A stretch of 64,000 nt of DNA from Phreatobacter aquaticus (GTDB lineage: Bacteria > Pseudomonadota > Alphaproteobacteria > Rhizobiales > Phreatobacteraceae): contig NZ_CP039865.1 in NCBI RefSeq assembly GCF_005160265.1, forward strand, positions 2,442,828 through 2,506,827, given 5' to 3'. Shown piece by piece: positions 36,394 through 48,459 of the stretch. Below the pieces are notes generated by a model, which ran no database searches, was not told the origin of the DNA, and saw only the letters and a program-made list of their open reading frames with translations. How positions within the stretch are numbered: the first letter of the stretch is position 1; every line of letters starts with the position of its first letter. A program made the position numbers and the translations under genes.

Positions 36394-38811
36394 TCACCCC
36401 CGGAGCGTCGCCCCGGTCTTCTTCGCCACTTCCGCGACAACCTTGGCCGCCACAGCCTCGATCTCGACATCGGTCAGCGTCTTGTCGCGCGGCTGCAGCA
36501 CCACGCTGAGAGCGACCGACTTCTTCGTCTCGTCGATGCCCTTGCCCTCGTAGATGTCGAACACCGAGACGCCGGTGATCAGCTGCTTGTCGACGCCCTG
36601 CGCCGCCTTGACGATATCACCGGCCTTGACCGCGCGATCGACCAGGAAGGCGAAGTCGCGTTCCACCGGCTGGAAGGCCGAAAGCGCCAGCTGCGGCTTG
36701 GCGCGCGAGGTCTTCGGCTTGGGGGCCGGGATCTTGTCGAGGATCAGCTCGAAGGCGACGATCGGCCCCTTGACGTCGAGCGCCTCCAGCACCGTCGGAT
36801 GCAGTTCGCCGAACCAGCCGAACACGTTCTGCGGACCCATCTGGAACGTGCCGGAGCGGCCCGGGTGGAACCAGGCGGGACCGCCCGCCACCACCTGGAT
36901 GCCGGCCATCGGCGCGCCTGCTGCCGCCAGCACGGCCAGCGCATCGGCCTTGGCATCGAACACGTCGGCTGCACCCGCACCCTGCCAGTGACGACCGGTG
37001 CCGGCCGGCCGGGCAAGCCCGCGCCGCACGCCCGAGGCCGCGATCTGCTGGTCTTCTGGACGGTCGCCGCGGAAGATCTGGCCGACCTCGAACAGGGCGA
37101 CGTCGCCAAAGCCGCGATCGGCATTGCGCTGCGCGCTAGTGATCAGCCCTGCGAGCAGGGTCGGGCGCATGTCCGAGAGATCGGCGGCGATCGGATTGGC
37201 GAGCGCAAGCTCCGGCTGGCCACCGCCGAAGGCTTCGGCATTGGCCTTCGACACGAAGCTCCAGGTGACGGCTTCCACCATGCCGCGGGCGGCAAGCGTC
37301 CGCTTGGCAAGCCGCGTGCGCTTCTGCATCGGCGTCAGCACCGGCTTCGGGACCGTGCCGCCGCGATCGAGCGGGGTCGAGGGCACGCGGTCGACGCCGG
37401 CAATGCGCATGACCTCTTCGGCGAGATCGGCCTTGCCCTGCACGTCCGGGCGCCAGGAGGGCGGGGCCACTTTCACGCTGGGCCCGTTGCCCGACACCAT
37501 GAAGCCGAGGCTTTCCAGGATGCGCCGCGATTCCCGGTCGGACACGTCGAGGCCGGTCAGCCGCTTCGTCTCGTGGAACGGGAAATGGATGATCAGGTTC
37601 TGCTCGGGGATCTCGCCGGTGAGCGACAGCTCCGAGGCCTCGCCGCCGCAGAACTCCATGACCATGCGGGTCGCGAGATCGCAGCCTTCCACCGTGTAGA
37701 TCGGGTCGACGCCGCGCTCGAACCGGTAGCGCGCATCGGTGATGATGCCGAGATTGCGGCCGGTGCGGGCGATATCCATCGGATCCCACAGCGCCGATTC
37801 GATCAGCACGTCGGTCGTCGTCTCGTCGCAGCCGGAAGCTTCGCCGCCCATCACGCCGGCAATCGATTCCACGCCATTGTCGTCGGCGATCACCGTCTCT
37901 TGGCCGGTGAAGCCGTAGATGCGGCCGTCGAGACCCAGCACGGTCTCGCCCTTGGCGGAGCGGCGCACCACCAGCGTGCCATGCACCTTCTTGGCGTCGA
38001 ACACGTGCAGCGGCCGGCCACGGTCGAAGGTAATGTAGTTGGTGATATCGACCAGCGCATTGATCGGACGGAGGCCGATGGCAGTGAGGCGGCGCTGCAG
38101 CCATTCCGGCGAGGGGCCGTTCTTGACGCCGCGCACCAGGCGCAGCGCGAAGGCCGGGCAGAACTTCTTGTCCGCGCCATCGAAGCGCAGCTCGACCTTC
38201 TGCGGGCAGGGGAACTTGGCCTCGATATGCGGCGCACGCTCGTGCTTCAGCTTGCCGAGACCGGCGGCCGCCAGATCGCGGGCAATGCCATGGATCGAGG
38301 TGCAGTCCGGGCGATTCGGCGTGAGATTGATCTCGATGACGGGATCGCCGAGCTTCGCCCAGTCAGCATAGCGCTCGCCCACCGGCGCATCCGCCGGCAG
38401 ATCGATGATGCCGTCATGGTCTTCGGAGATCTCGAGCTCGGCGGCCGAGCACAGCATGCCTCGGCTCTCGACGCCGCGGATCGTGCCGACGCCCAGCGTG
38501 ATCTTCTTGCCGGGAATGAACGTGCCGGGGGGCGAGAACACCGACTTCATGCCGGTGCGCGCATTCGGCGCGCCGCAGACCACCTGAACCGGATCGCCCG
38601 AGCCGGTGTCGACCATGCAGACCCGGAGCCGGTCGGCATTCGGATGCTGCTCGGCCGAGATCACATAGGCGATCGTGAAGTCCTTCAGCCGGGCGCCGGC
38701 ATCGTCGACATGCTCGACCTCCAGGCCGATGCGGGTCAGCGCCTCGACGATGGAATCGAGCGTTTCGTCGGTCTCAAGGTGGTCCTTGAGCCAGGAGAGC
38801 GTGAACTTCAT
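36394..38811 (-). CDS. pheT: Phenylalanyl-tRNA synthetase beta subunit
   Basis: An 805-residue PheT. It starts [20 protein letters not shown], then has the EMAP-like tRNA-binding domain ([20 protein letters not shown], about residues 40-150), the B3/B4 editing region, B5 and the catalytic-like core, and a C-terminal anticodon-binding domain ([20 protein letters not shown]). It pairs with PheS as a heterotetramer that charges tRNA-Phe. The ATG at 38811 overlaps the stop of the ASCH-domain gene (ATGA), so the two are translationally coupled. Confidence 0.97.
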   Translation of the reverse strand: MKFTLSWLKDHLETDETLDSIVEALTRIGLEVEHVDDAGARLKDFTIAYVISAEQHPNADRLRVCMVDTGSGDPVQVVCGAPNARTGMKSVFSPPGTFIPGKKITLGVGTIRGVESRGMLCSAAELEISEDHDGIIDLPADAPVGERYADWAKLGDPVIEINLTPNRPDCTSIHGIARDLAAAGLGKLKHERAPHIEAKFPCPQKVELRFDGADKKFCPAFALRLVRGVKNGPSPEWLQRRLTAIGLRPINALVDITNYITFDRGRPLHVFDAKKVHGTLVVRRSAKGETVLGLDGRIYGFTGQETVIADDNGVESIAGVMGGEASGCDETTTDVLIESALWDPMDIARTGRNLGIITDARYRFERGVDPIYTVEGCDLATRMVMEFCGGEASELSLTGEIPEQNLIIHFPFHETKRLTGLDVSDRESRRILESLGFMVSGNGPSVKVAPPSWRPDVQGKADLAEEVMRIAGVDRVPSTPLDRGGTVPKPVLTPMQKRTRLAKRTLAARGMVEAVTWSFVSKANAEAFGGGQPELALANPIAADLSDMRPTLLAGLITSAQRNADRGFGDVALFEVGQIFRGDRPEDQQIAASGVRRGLARPAGTGRHWQGAGAADVFDAKADALAVLAAAGAPMAGIQVVAGGPAWFHPGRSGTFQMGPQNVFGWFGELHPTVLEALDVKGPIVAFELILDKIPAPKPKTSRAKPQLALSAFQPVERDFAFLVDRAVKAGDIVKAAQGVDKQLITGVSVFDIYEGKGIDETKKSVALSVVLQPRDKTLTDVEIEAVAAKVVAEVAKKTGATLRG

Positions 38812-39230
38812 CGGACGGGTTCCGGTCTTTCGAAAATGTCGCGCAATGCAAAGCGCTCGCAAACAACGAGCATGTCGGCGTCAAAGGTACCCTGACGCCG
38901 GAAGTAGGCCTGATGTGCGTCGCGCCAAAAGGCCAACGAGCCGTCCCCTTCGCCTTCTTCCGCGGCAAAAGCCGCGTCGACGGCGTCGAACCGCATGATA
39001 TCCACGGCTGTTGTCTCGATGCTGCAGGCCGGCTGGCCGGCGCCGTCGAGCACGATATTGATTTCGCCGAGCTTCGGCATCAGTCCGCGCGCCTTGGCAT
39101 CGGCGAGCGAGTTGCAGGTCGCGCGCTTCTGTCCCGCCAGCACGAGCGCCAGCAGCTCGTCCGCCAGCTCCGGGCTGTCGCCAAAGGGCCAACGCGGTGC
39201 GTCCGGATACTGGGCGGGATCGAAGCGCAT
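38808..39230 (-). CDS. ASCH-domain protein between pheS and pheT
   Basis: A 140-residue protein with the ASCH pattern: an N-terminal helix [20 protein letters not shown], the conserved GQKRAT segment, [20 protein letters not shown] and a late strand [18 protein letters not shown] domains are PUA-like and are thought to bind RNA; some family members hydrolyse modified nucleosides such as N4-acetylcytidine. The start at 39230 ([12 protein letters not shown]) fits the fold, seven bases after the pheS stop; a longer frame would run into pheS. The stop overlaps the pheT start. A function with tRNA-Phe synthesis is possible but unproven. Confidence 0.8.
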   Translation of the reverse strand: MRFDPAQYPDAPRWPFGDSPELADELLALVLAGQKRATCNSLADAKARGLMPKLGEINIVLDGAGQPACSIETTAVDIMRFDAVDAAFAAEEGEGDGSLAFWRDAHQAYFRRQGTFDADMLVVCERFALRDIFERPEPVR

Positions 39231-39237
39231 CGCAGCG

Positions 39238-40320
39238 TCAGCTCGACAGACCGCCCGCCAGCGACGGCGCGTCCAGCGGCTTGAAGCCGTAATGCGACAG
39301 CCAGCGGACATCCGCCTCGAAGAACTGGCGGAGGTCGCTGATGCCATATTTCAGCATGGCGATGCGATCGATGCCCATGCCCCAGGCGAAGCCCTGGTAG
39401 ATGTCGGGGTCGAGCCCGCAATTGCGGATGACGTTCGGATGCACCATGCCGCAGCCGAGGATCTCTAGCCAGTCCGTGCCCTCGCCGAAGCGGATCTCGC
39501 CGCCCTGGCGGTTGCACTGGATGTCGACTTCCATCGACGGCTCGGTGAACGGGAAGAACGACGGTCGGAACCGCATCTTCACGCCGTCGACCTCGAAGAA
39601 CGCCTTGCAGAATTCCTCCAGGATCCACTTCAGGTGGCCGATATGGCTGCCCTGGTCGATCACCAGCCCTTCCACCTGATGGAACATCGGCGTGTGGGTC
39701 TGGTCGGAATCGTTGCGATAGGTGCGGCCCGGGCAGATCACCCGGATCGGCGGCTTCTGGCCCAGCATGGTGCGCACCTGCACCGGCGAGGTATGGGTGC
39801 GCAGCAGCAGGCGCGAGCCGTCCGGCTTCGGATTGAAGAAGAACGTGTCGTGCATCTCGCGGGCCGGATGGCCCTCGGGGAAGTTCAGCTTGGTGAAGTT
39901 GAGATCGTCGGTCTCGATATCCGGACCCTCGGCAATCGCAAAGCCCATGTCGCCGAAGATGGCGGTGAGCTCGTCATAGACCTGGCTCAGCGGATGGATG
40001 CGGCCGGTCTCGGTCGGGCTCTCGCGGACGGGCAGCGTCACGTCGATCGTCTCGGAGGCAAGCCGCGCGGCGAGCGCGCCCTGCTTCAACGTTTCGCGAC
40101 GGCTTCCCAGCGCCTCGGTCACCTTGTCCTTGACCGCATTGATGGCAGCGCCGGCCGCCTTGCGGTCGTCGGGAGCCATCTGGCCAAGGGTTGCCAGCAG
40201 CGCCGAGATCGAGCCCTTCTTGCCAAGGGCGCCCACGCGCACCGCTTCCAGCGCGGCCTCGTCGGAGGCCGCTGCCACGGCGGAGAGGAGTTCAGTTTCG
40301 AGCTGGACGAGATCGGTCAT
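39238..40320 (-). CDS. pheS: Phenylalanyl-tRNA synthetase alpha subunit
   Basis: A 360-residue class II synthetase subunit. An N-terminal coiled-coil (about 1-90) binds tRNA. The catalytic domain has motif 2 [20 protein letters not shown] with [20 protein letters not shown], and motif 3 [18 protein letters not shown]. It forms the active site of the alpha2beta2 enzyme. The gene is read before the ASCH gene and pheT. No Phe-rich leader peptide or attenuator is visible upstream. Confidence 0.98.
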   Translation of the reverse strand: MTDLVQLETELLSAVAAASDEAALEAVRVGALGKKGSISALLATLGQMAPDDRKAAGAAINAVKDKVTEALGSRRETLKQGALAARLASETIDVTLPVRESPTETGRIHPLSQVYDELTAIFGDMGFAIAEGPDIETDDLNFTKLNFPEGHPAREMHDTFFFNPKPDGSRLLLRTHTSPVQVRTMLGQKPPIRVICPGRTYRNDSDQTHTPMFHQVEGLVIDQGSHIGHLKWILEEFCKAFFEVDGVKMRFRPSFFPFTEPSMEVDIQCNRQGGEIRFGEGTDWLEILGCGMVHPNVIRNCGLDPDIYQGFAWGMGIDRIAMLKYGISDLRQFFEADVRWLSHYGFKPLDAPSLAGGLSS

Positions 40321-40384
40321 CGGGTCGCCTGGAATTCGGGAAGCTTCGTTTGGCGCGGGGTAGCGTGGCGGTCAAGCCGTCGGA

Positions 40385-41443
40385 TCAGCTCCGCCAGCGC
40401 AAGGTCATCGGCTGGATCGGGTTTTCGAAGGGCTTGCCGTCGGCCTGCGCCTTCACGAACGTGTCCTTCACCCGCATCCACCAGCGGGCCTGCGTGTCGG
40501 CATCGTTGATCAGCATCAGGTTCGGCTTGTGGATCAGCCCCTCGCGCTGCTGGATCACCACCACGCGGTCCTGGTCAAGGAAGGTCCGCATGAGGTGCTC
40601 GAAGATCGGCTTGAACGCCGACATCCAGCCGGCCGAGACCCAGAAGAACTGGTGCACTTCGGTCTCGCCCTCGTTCACCGGCGTGATCGCGGTGAGACCG
40701 GTCGCCTGATATTTCGAGCCGCGGATATTCTCGATCCGAAGGCCCGGCAGCATGTAGCTGATCTCGGTGGTCACCGGCGTGCCGAGGATCTTGTAGGCGA
40801 TGTTCTGCGGCGGCAGTTCATGGCGCACCATCGACCAGCCGAGCTCCGACGGCGCGAAATGCTTCTCCTTCGGACGCAGCTTCTTCGCGCCCTTCTTGAA
40901 CCACCAGGACGTGTGCACATAGGCCGCGTGCGTCGGGTCCATCAGGCCGAAGGCCGCATGGTCCATCGAGCAGTGGAACGGCAGCATGATGTGGAAGCGC
41001 GGGCCGGTGGCGACGTCGAAGTCCGGCATCAGCGGCGGCTCGGGATAGCCGGCTTCCGCCGGTGTCTCGCCGGCGCGCGGGAAGAAGATCCAGATCATCC
41101 CCTGGCGCTCGACGCAGGGGTAGGAGCCGCAGCGGATCTTGCCGAGATCCATCTGCTGGCCCTCGCGCAGCGACGGGATCTCGACGCAGGTGCCGGTCTG
41201 GTCAAAGCGCCAGCCGTGATAGCAGCATTGCACCGTCTCTCCGTCGAACTGGCCGTAGCGCAGCGGGATGCCGCGATGCGGACAGACGTCGCGGATCGCG
41301 AAGACCTCGCCGGTCTTGGAGCGGCCCATCAGGACGGGTTCGCCGACCAGCGTCTTCGCCAGCGTCTTGCCGGGCTTCAGGTCGCGGCCGGGTGCTGCCA
41401 CGTACCACAGGCCCTTGATCAGTTCGGCGGTCAGACCCTGCAT
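40385..41443 (-). CDS. Rieske non-heme iron oxygenase, alpha subunit type
   Basis: A 352-residue protein with a Rieske [2Fe-2S] domain (CPHRGIPLRYG and CCYHGWRFDQTG, ligands C-x-H and C-x2-H). The catalytic domain carries the mononuclear iron motif DPTHAAYVH, an acidic residue and two histidines. This pattern matches oxygenases that hydroxylate or demethylate aromatic and other hydrophobic compounds. The start at 41443 (MQGLTAELIKG) has GGAG upstream. No dedicated reductase or ferredoxin gene is next to it; it stands between pheS and rplT and may be cotranscribed with neither. The substrate is unknown. Confidence 0.88.
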   Translation of the reverse strand: MQGLTAELIKGLWYVAAPGRDLKPGKTLAKTLVGEPVLMGRSKTGEVFAIRDVCPHRGIPLRYGQFDGETVQCCYHGWRFDQTGTCVEIPSLREGQQMDLGKIRCGSYPCVERQGMIWIFFPRAGETPAEAGYPEPPLMPDFDVATGPRFHIMLPFHCSMDHAAFGLMDPTHAAYVHTSWWFKKGAKKLRPKEKHFAPSELGWSMVRHELPPQNIAYKILGTPVTTEISYMLPGLRIENIRGSKYQATGLTAITPVNEGETEVHQFFWVSAGWMSAFKPIFEHLMRTFLDQDRVVVIQQREGLIHKPNLMLINDADTQARWWMRVKDTFVKAQADGKPFENPIQPMTLRWRS

Positions 41444-41490
41444 GATGGCTCCGTGATCTCCTGGCAGCTTCTCGCGGCCGATCATGAAAG

Positions 41491-41528
41491 CAAAAAGCCC
41501 GCGCCACCCCGGTGAGGGTCGCGCGGGC
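41491..41528 (-). terminator. Rho-independent terminator of rpmI-rplT
   Basis: On the minus strand GCCCGCGC and GCGCGGGC (eight pairs, extended by inner pairs GACCC/GGGTG) are followed directly by TTTTTG. It starts about 30 bp after the rplT stop and overlaps the far upstream part of the oxygenase leader. Confidence 0.85.
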
Positions 41529-41558
41529 CGAATGTGAAAGACCTCAGATCAGATGAGG

Positions 41559-41924
41559 TCAGGCAGCTGCCGGCAGCGATCCCTTGGCCTTTTCGACCAG
41601 GGCCGCAAAACCTTCAGGCGACGTGATCGCGAGGTCGGAGAGAACCTTGCGGTCCACTTCGATGCCGCAATTGATCAGGCCGGCGATGAAGCGCGAATAG
41701 GTCAGGCCCTGCTCACGGACAGCGGCGTTGATGCGCTGGATCCAGAGGGCGCGGAAATTGCGCTTCTTGATGCGACGATCGCGGGTCGCGTACTGCATCG
41801 ACTTGTCGACGGCAGCCTTTGCGGCGCGGATGGTGTTCTTGCGGCGACCACGAAAACCGGTGGCGGCCTTGAGGGTCTTCTTGTGCTTGGCGTGGGCGGT
41901 AACGCCCCTTTTGACGCGAGCCAT
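41559..41924 (-). CDS. rplT: 50S ribosomal protein L20
   Basis: A 121-residue L20: [40 protein letters not shown] and [20 protein letters not shown]. It binds 23S rRNA early in 50S assembly. It follows rpmI by 48 bp and ends in a strong terminator. In many bacteria L20 also represses its own operon. Confidence 0.98.
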   Translation of the reverse strand: MARVKRGVTAHAKHKKTLKAATGFRGRRKNTIRAAKAAVDKSMQYATRDRRIKKRNFRALWIQRINAAVREQGLTYSRFIAGLINCGIEVDRKVLSDLAITSPEGFAALVEKAKGSLPAAA

Positions 41925-41972
41925 GGCTGATATCCTTCAATCGTACTTGGGTTTCTTGCGGAACGGATGCGA

Positions 41973-42173
41973 TCAGCCGTTGGGCAGGAAGTACCGCTTG
42001 ACGTTGTAGCCGTCGGTTTCGAACATGGCCGTGGTGCCGCGATGGTCACGGATCTGCTTGTTCGTCCGCTTGATCATGCCGTGGCGCTTGCCGGACTGGG
42101 CGTACATCACCTTGCCGGTCGCGGAGATCTTGAAGCGCTTTTTGGCGCCCGATTTGGTCTTCATCTTGGGCAT
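41973..42173 (-). CDS. rpmI: 50S ribosomal protein L35
   Basis: A 66-residue, very basic protein starting [20 protein letters not shown] and ending KRYFLPNG. It precedes rplT. infC is not upstream here, as is common in this order, so rpmI probably has its own promoter in the 192 bp before it. Confidence 0.97.
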   Translation of the reverse strand: MPKMKTKSGAKKRFKISATGKVMYAQSGKRHGMIKRTNKQIRDHRGTTAMFETDGYNVKRYFLPNG

Positions 42174-42365
42174 TTGGCTCTCTCATTCGTTGGCGGGACC
42201 ACCATCTATTCGCAGGCTTGCGCCCGGAACGGGTCGTCCCTGAGTTGCTCGGATGAGCATTCGGGATCGCCACGGCAGCCCTAATCAGCCGGTCGATCCG
42301 AAGGGGTGGGCCTATACAGGACAATCAGCTGAAGGACAAGCGCCCGCGCGAGGCTGGTCTGATCC

Positions 42366-42698
42366 TCAGCGGCGGCCGGCCTTGGCCTCGGCCGGCTGTA
42401 GCACCGGAACCGGTCCGACAAGCAGGGCCAGCAGCGACGTCACCCTGCTACGATTGCCGCCATTGCCGCCGTCGCCATCGGCCGGAAGGAGCATTATCGC
42501 CGCGCCCATCTGGACGCTGGCGAAGGTCAGCCCGAGGAAGAAGGCAAGGACCGGAAAGGCGACGAGGCCGGAATTGCTCTGGGCCGCCAGTGTGCGAAGG
42601 CCGGCAAAATCGAACCAGACCATGGCGCCCACCATGGCAATGGCGAGCGCGAAGCCGATCAGCGCATTGCGCAGCAGAAACCGGACATGGGCGGGCAT
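42366..42698 (-). CDS. Small two-helix membrane protein, unknown function
   Basis: A 110-residue protein starting MPAHVRFLLRNALIGFALAI. Two hydrophobic helices can be seen (residues 11-30 and about 47-72, LVAFPVLAFFLGLTFASVQM), followed by a Gly/Asn-rich loop and a polar tail. The start at 42698 has a strong AGGAGG seven bases upstream, which rules out the longer in-frame start at 42893. I do not recognise the family. It is divergent from the DUF1330 gene. Confidence 0.7.
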   Translation of the reverse strand: MPAHVRFLLRNALIGFALAIAMVGAMVWFDFAGLRTLAAQSNSGLVAFPVLAFFLGLTFASVQMGAAIMLLPADGDGGNGGNRSRVTSLLALLVGPVPVLQPAEAKAGRR

Positions 42699-42885
42699 CA
42701 GGGCCTCCTGAACTGTCTCTCGCCGCATAGGGACGAGAACGAGCGGGGGTGACCCCTTGTGCCGCTCTGGAGAGGCGAGATCAAGCGGCCCGGCGCAGGG
42801 CAGGTGCGGGGTGGCCGCGCGGCGGGGTGGCTTGCCCGAAGCGGGCCGGCCGATCCAGAGTGCCGCCGCCACAAGGGAGGACTTC

Positions 42886-43194
42886 ATGGCCAAGGGCTAC
42901 TGGATCGCACGCGTCGATGTGAACGACACCGAATCCTACAAGAATTACGTCGCCAAGAACGGCATCGCCTTCGCCAAGTTCGGCGGCCGCTTCGTCGTGC
43001 GCGGCGGCAAGTTCGAGACGCTGGCCGGCACCAGCCGCTCGCGCAACGTCGTCATCGAGTTCCCGAGCTATGAGCAGGCACTCGCCTGCTGGCACTCGCC
43101 CGAATACCAGGCCGCCAAGGCCGAGCAGAAGGGCGGCGCCATCATGGATGCGATCTGCATCGAGGGCTACGAGGGCGTCCAGCCGGGGGCGTGA
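42886..43194 (+). CDS. DUF1330-domain protein
   Basis: A 102-residue single-domain protein with the DUF1330 pattern: MAKGYWIARVDVNDTESYKN, FVVRGGKFETLAGTSRSRNV and ACWHSPEYQAAKAEQKGGA. The fold is a dimeric ferredoxin-like barrel (Dabb-like), for which no enzymatic role is established. AGGGAGG lies six bases before the ATG at 42886. It stands alone between divergent and convergent neighbours. Confidence 0.9.
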   Translation: MAKGYWIARVDVNDTESYKNYVAKNGIAFAKFGGRFVVRGGKFETLAGTSRSRNVVIEFPSYEQALACWHSPEYQAAKAEQKGGAIMDAICIEGYEGVQPGA

Positions 43195-43249
43195 GACGCG
43201 AGCCCTCGCCGGGATCATGGGTCCCGGCGGGTGGCAGGCCGCCGCCTGG

Positions 43250-44335
43250 TCAGGCCGCTGACAGGCGCACCTTGAGGAAGCGCATGCTACGCTGGGCCAC
43301 GGCGACGTCGATGGCGTCGAACTCGTCCTGCAAGAGCGCTGTCATGGCATCCGCGCCATGGGCGGTCGGTGCGGACTTCTTCTTGCGCAGCGCGACAGCC
43401 GCGACGTAGCAGCCGTAGCTGATATCGAGCGCCCTGAACATGACCGCGATGCGGTCGGAAGCCCCCGTCGCCAGCGTATGGAACACGAAGTTGCGGCTGA
43501 GCCCGAGCAGGGGCGCCATCAAGCTCGCGACTTCCAGCAGCCGCTTCTTCTCCAGCACCGTGTGGACAGCGCGATCGACCGTGAGCGTGCCAGCCTCGAT
43601 GGCGGCGAGCAGGCGCTCGGCGCCTTTGACGTCTTCGCGACGCTGCCGCATTTCCTCGCGAAAACGACCCGTTGCGGATCTCAGGGCCTTCGCCGCAACG
43701 CCGCCGTCGACATCGATGCCGCGCTCGGTGAGGCGCCGGGCAAAGTCGTCCGAGATGACGCCCTTGAGCATGACGATGGAATCCGGCTGCAGATCGCCGC
43801 GCTTGAACAGGGCTTCGAGAATGTCGATGTCGTTGCTTCCGCGCGTGGCAAGCCGCATCATGCCGCCGTTGGAAATCTCGGCGCCCTGATTGCCGGCGAC
43901 CGTCTTCAGCACCTGAGCGCTGCCGCGTTCGATCAGCACGTCGGTGACCGCTGCCGGGATGACCCGGCGCAGCGCGACGGCCTGCAGGCGCGCATCGCTC
44001 CCCTGGGCGGCAAGCGACAGCAGATCCTGTACCGCCAGCACCGGCGAACGCGCGATGATCGGGTTTGAGACCGCCTCATTGTCGTCCCAGGCGAGCCGTT
44101 GGGCAATCGCATGCGGTGTCCGGACGCTGTCGGCGAGCTGGTCCGCCAGCGCGGCCCGCGCTTGCGGTGGACCGCTGTCGAGAACGCGCTCAAGAATGTC
44201 GACGAACAGCTCTTCCTCGATCTCGGACGGACCCTCGGGGTGCGAGAGGTACATGTCCGCGACACTTCTCAGAAGTTCCAGCCGGCGTTCGGATGTCGGA
44301 CCCGATGATATCTCTTTGAGAAGAGCAAGTGGCAT
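43250..44335 (-). CDS. DUF2336-domain protein
   Basis: A 361-residue, mostly alpha-helical protein with the DUF2336 pattern: RRLELLRSVADMYLSH at the start, then ARAALADQLADSVRTPHAIA and SNPIIARSPVLAVQDLLSLA (HEAT-like repeats). The family is common in alphaproteobacteria and is often found near regulators or chemotaxis genes; no biochemical function is established to my knowledge. No signal peptide or membrane segment is apparent. It is divergent from the aminopeptidase gene. Confidence 0.85.
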   Translation of the reverse strand: MPLALLKEISSGPTSERRLELLRSVADMYLSHPEGPSEIEEELFVDILERVLDSGPPQARAALADQLADSVRTPHAIAQRLAWDDNEAVSNPIIARSPVLAVQDLLSLAAQGSDARLQAVALRRVIPAAVTDVLIERGSAQVLKTVAGNQGAEISNGGMMRLATRGSNDIDILEALFKRGDLQPDSIVMLKGVISDDFARRLTERGIDVDGGVAAKALRSATGRFREEMRQRREDVKGAERLLAAIEAGTLTVDRAVHTVLEKKRLLEVASLMAPLLGLSRNFVFHTLATGASDRIAVMFRALDISYGCYVAAVALRKKKSAPTAHGADAMTALLQDEFDAIDVAVAQRSMRFLKVRLSAA

Positions 44336-44644
44336 GAGGCGATCGACCGGATTTCGAGACTACTCAGGACTGTGGGTGCGAGCCACGGCAAGGGGCGAAG
44401 AAATTGTGATCGAACTCTAGGACACCACCCGATAAGGATCAGTGAATCGGACGGCGGAGGAGCGAGCGGGCATGGCTACTCTCTCTTCACCCGTCCCCGG
44501 CCGGGGGCTGACACAATGCAGGGTTGGACTTGAAAAACGGCCGTCAGGCCCGAGATTTCGTTGAAAATGCGCACTTGCGACCAGTCCCCGCTTGCCTTTT
44601 TGTCGCACAAGCGGTTCGAGGACGTTTGATCCGGAAAGTTAATA
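44336..44644. other. Divergent promoter region, no gene seen
   Basis: A 309-bp gap between the divergent DUF2336 and aminopeptidase genes. It is somewhat less GC-rich than the coding DNA. I see no credible ORF, RNA gene or strong promoter consensus. An imperfect inverted repeat (CTTGCGAC ... GTCGCACAAG, about 44573-44611) is the only structure. Confidence 0.5.
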
Positions 44645-46036
44645 ATGCTGCACTCGCTGCTTAGGCCCGCCGGCACCCAGGGTGCCACCCCGATATACCT
44701 CGTCTCCCAGGCCGGCCTCGGCGAATTCCTGGCCCTGCCCGAACACGCGCCGCACGAGGCTTTCCTCAGGGCGGCCCAGTTCGAAGCCAAGCCAGGACGC
44801 GCCGTCTATATTCCCGGCGGCGATGGCACGATCGAAGCGGTCTATTTCGGTACCGAGGATCCGGCCGCCCGTCACCACGATCCCCTGTTCCTCGGCAAGC
44901 TGCCAGCGCAGCTGCCCTCCGGCACCTATCGTCTGGCCAATCCGCCGGATGATGCCATGCGTGCGGCGCTGGCCTTCGTCACCGCGCAGTACCGCTTTGC
45001 CCGCTACAAGAAGGTCACGCCGAAGGACGCCTCCCTCGTCGTGCCGGATGGCGTTGACGGCGAAGCGCTGAGTCAGCAGATCCACGCGATTGTCCTGGCG
45101 CGCGACCTCGTCAACACGCCGGCCAACGATCTCGGCCCGGTCGAACTCGAGGCGGCTGTGTCCGATCTCGCCCGCAACCACGGCGCCGTCATGACGACGA
45201 TCGTCGGTGACGACCTGCTGCTCCGCAATTTCCCCATGATCCACGCTGTCGGCATGGGATCGCCGCGCCTGCCGCGCCTCATCGACCTCACCTGGGGCAA
45301 TCCAAGCCACCCGAAGGTGACGGTTGTCGGCAAGGGCGTCTGTTTCGACACCGGAGGCCTCAACCTGAAGCCTGACGCCTCCATGCTCCTGATGAAGAAG
45401 GACATGGGAGGCGCCGCCGCCGCCATTGGCCTTGCCCACATGATCATGGCATCGAAACTGCCCGTGCGGCTCCGCCTGCTGATCGCTGCGGTTGAGAATT
45501 CGGTATCCGGCCGCGCCTTCCGTCCGGGCGATGTCTATCCCACCCGCAAGGGCATCACCGTCGAGATCGGCAATACCGACGCCGAGGGCCGGCTCGTCCT
45601 CTGCGATGCGCTGACGCTCGCCGATGACGAGGCGCCGGACCTCATGGTCGATTTCGCGACCCTGACCGGCGCTGCGCGCGTGGCGCTCGGGGCCGATCTT
45701 GCGCCGATCTATACCCACGACGATGCCCTGGCTGCCGATCTCGTCCGGCAGGGTATCCGGGTTGCCGATCCGGTCTGGCGGCTGCCGCTGTGGGCGCCCT
45801 ATGTCGCGGCCCTCGACAGCCGGGTTGCCGATTTCAACAATGTCGGCACCGGCGGCTTTGCGGGCTCGATCACGGCCGCCCTGTTCCTCGACCGCTTTGT
45901 CGAGAAGGCCAAGGCCTGGGTCCATGCCGACATCTACGCCTGGGTGCCGAACGAGAAGCCCGGCCGTCCGGTCGGCGGCGAGATGCACGGCGCGCGGGCA
46001 GTCTTCGAGGTCGTCAAGGAGCGGTTCGGCGGCTGA
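44645..46036 (+). CDS. Leucyl aminopeptidase family protein (M17)
   Basis: A 463-residue M17 metallopeptidase. The two-metal active site is visible in VGKGVCFDTGGLNLKPDASM (with catalytic Lys and metal Asp), MKKDMGGAAAAIGLAHMIM and GNTDAEGRLVLCDALTLAD, the family signature NTDAEGRL. It removes N-terminal residues from peptides in the cytoplasm. The start at 44645 follows GGAAAG. A short stem-loop lies after the stop near 46070-46088. It stands upstream of the malic enzyme gene but with 135 bp between, so it is probably a separate unit. Confidence 0.95.
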   Translation: MLHSLLRPAGTQGATPIYLVSQAGLGEFLALPEHAPHEAFLRAAQFEAKPGRAVYIPGGDGTIEAVYFGTEDPAARHHDPLFLGKLPAQLPSGTYRLANPPDDAMRAALAFVTAQYRFARYKKVTPKDASLVVPDGVDGEALSQQIHAIVLARDLVNTPANDLGPVELEAAVSDLARNHGAVMTTIVGDDLLLRNFPMIHAVGMGSPRLPRLIDLTWGNPSHPKVTVVGKGVCFDTGGLNLKPDASMLLMKKDMGGAAAAIGLAHMIMASKLPVRLRLLIAAVENSVSGRAFRPGDVYPTRKGITVEIGNTDAEGRLVLCDALTLADDEAPDLMVDFATLTGAARVALGADLAPIYTHDDALAADLVRQGIRVADPVWRLPLWAPYVAALDSRVADFNNVGTGGFAGSITAALFLDRFVEKAKAWVHADIYAWVPNEKPGRPVGGEMHGARAVFEVVKERFGG

Positions 46037-46171
46037 CTTGCCGCCAGCCCTGATCGTGAGCGGCTGAGGCTGCGGGAAATTTCCGCAGTCTCTCTGTCTG
46101 ATGTCCCGTTGCCGCGCTCGCAACCGGCCCCTATGGTCCTGTCCCTTCGAGGAACGCACCAAGAAAAGCTC

Positions 46172-48457
<2,286 letters not shown>

Positions 48458-48459
48458 TC

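Noticed and set aside
46070-46088. Hairpin CTGCGG-GAAATTT-CCGCAG after the aminopeptidase gene as a terminator
   Set aside because: Only six pairs and no U-run. It is too weak to list as a terminator.
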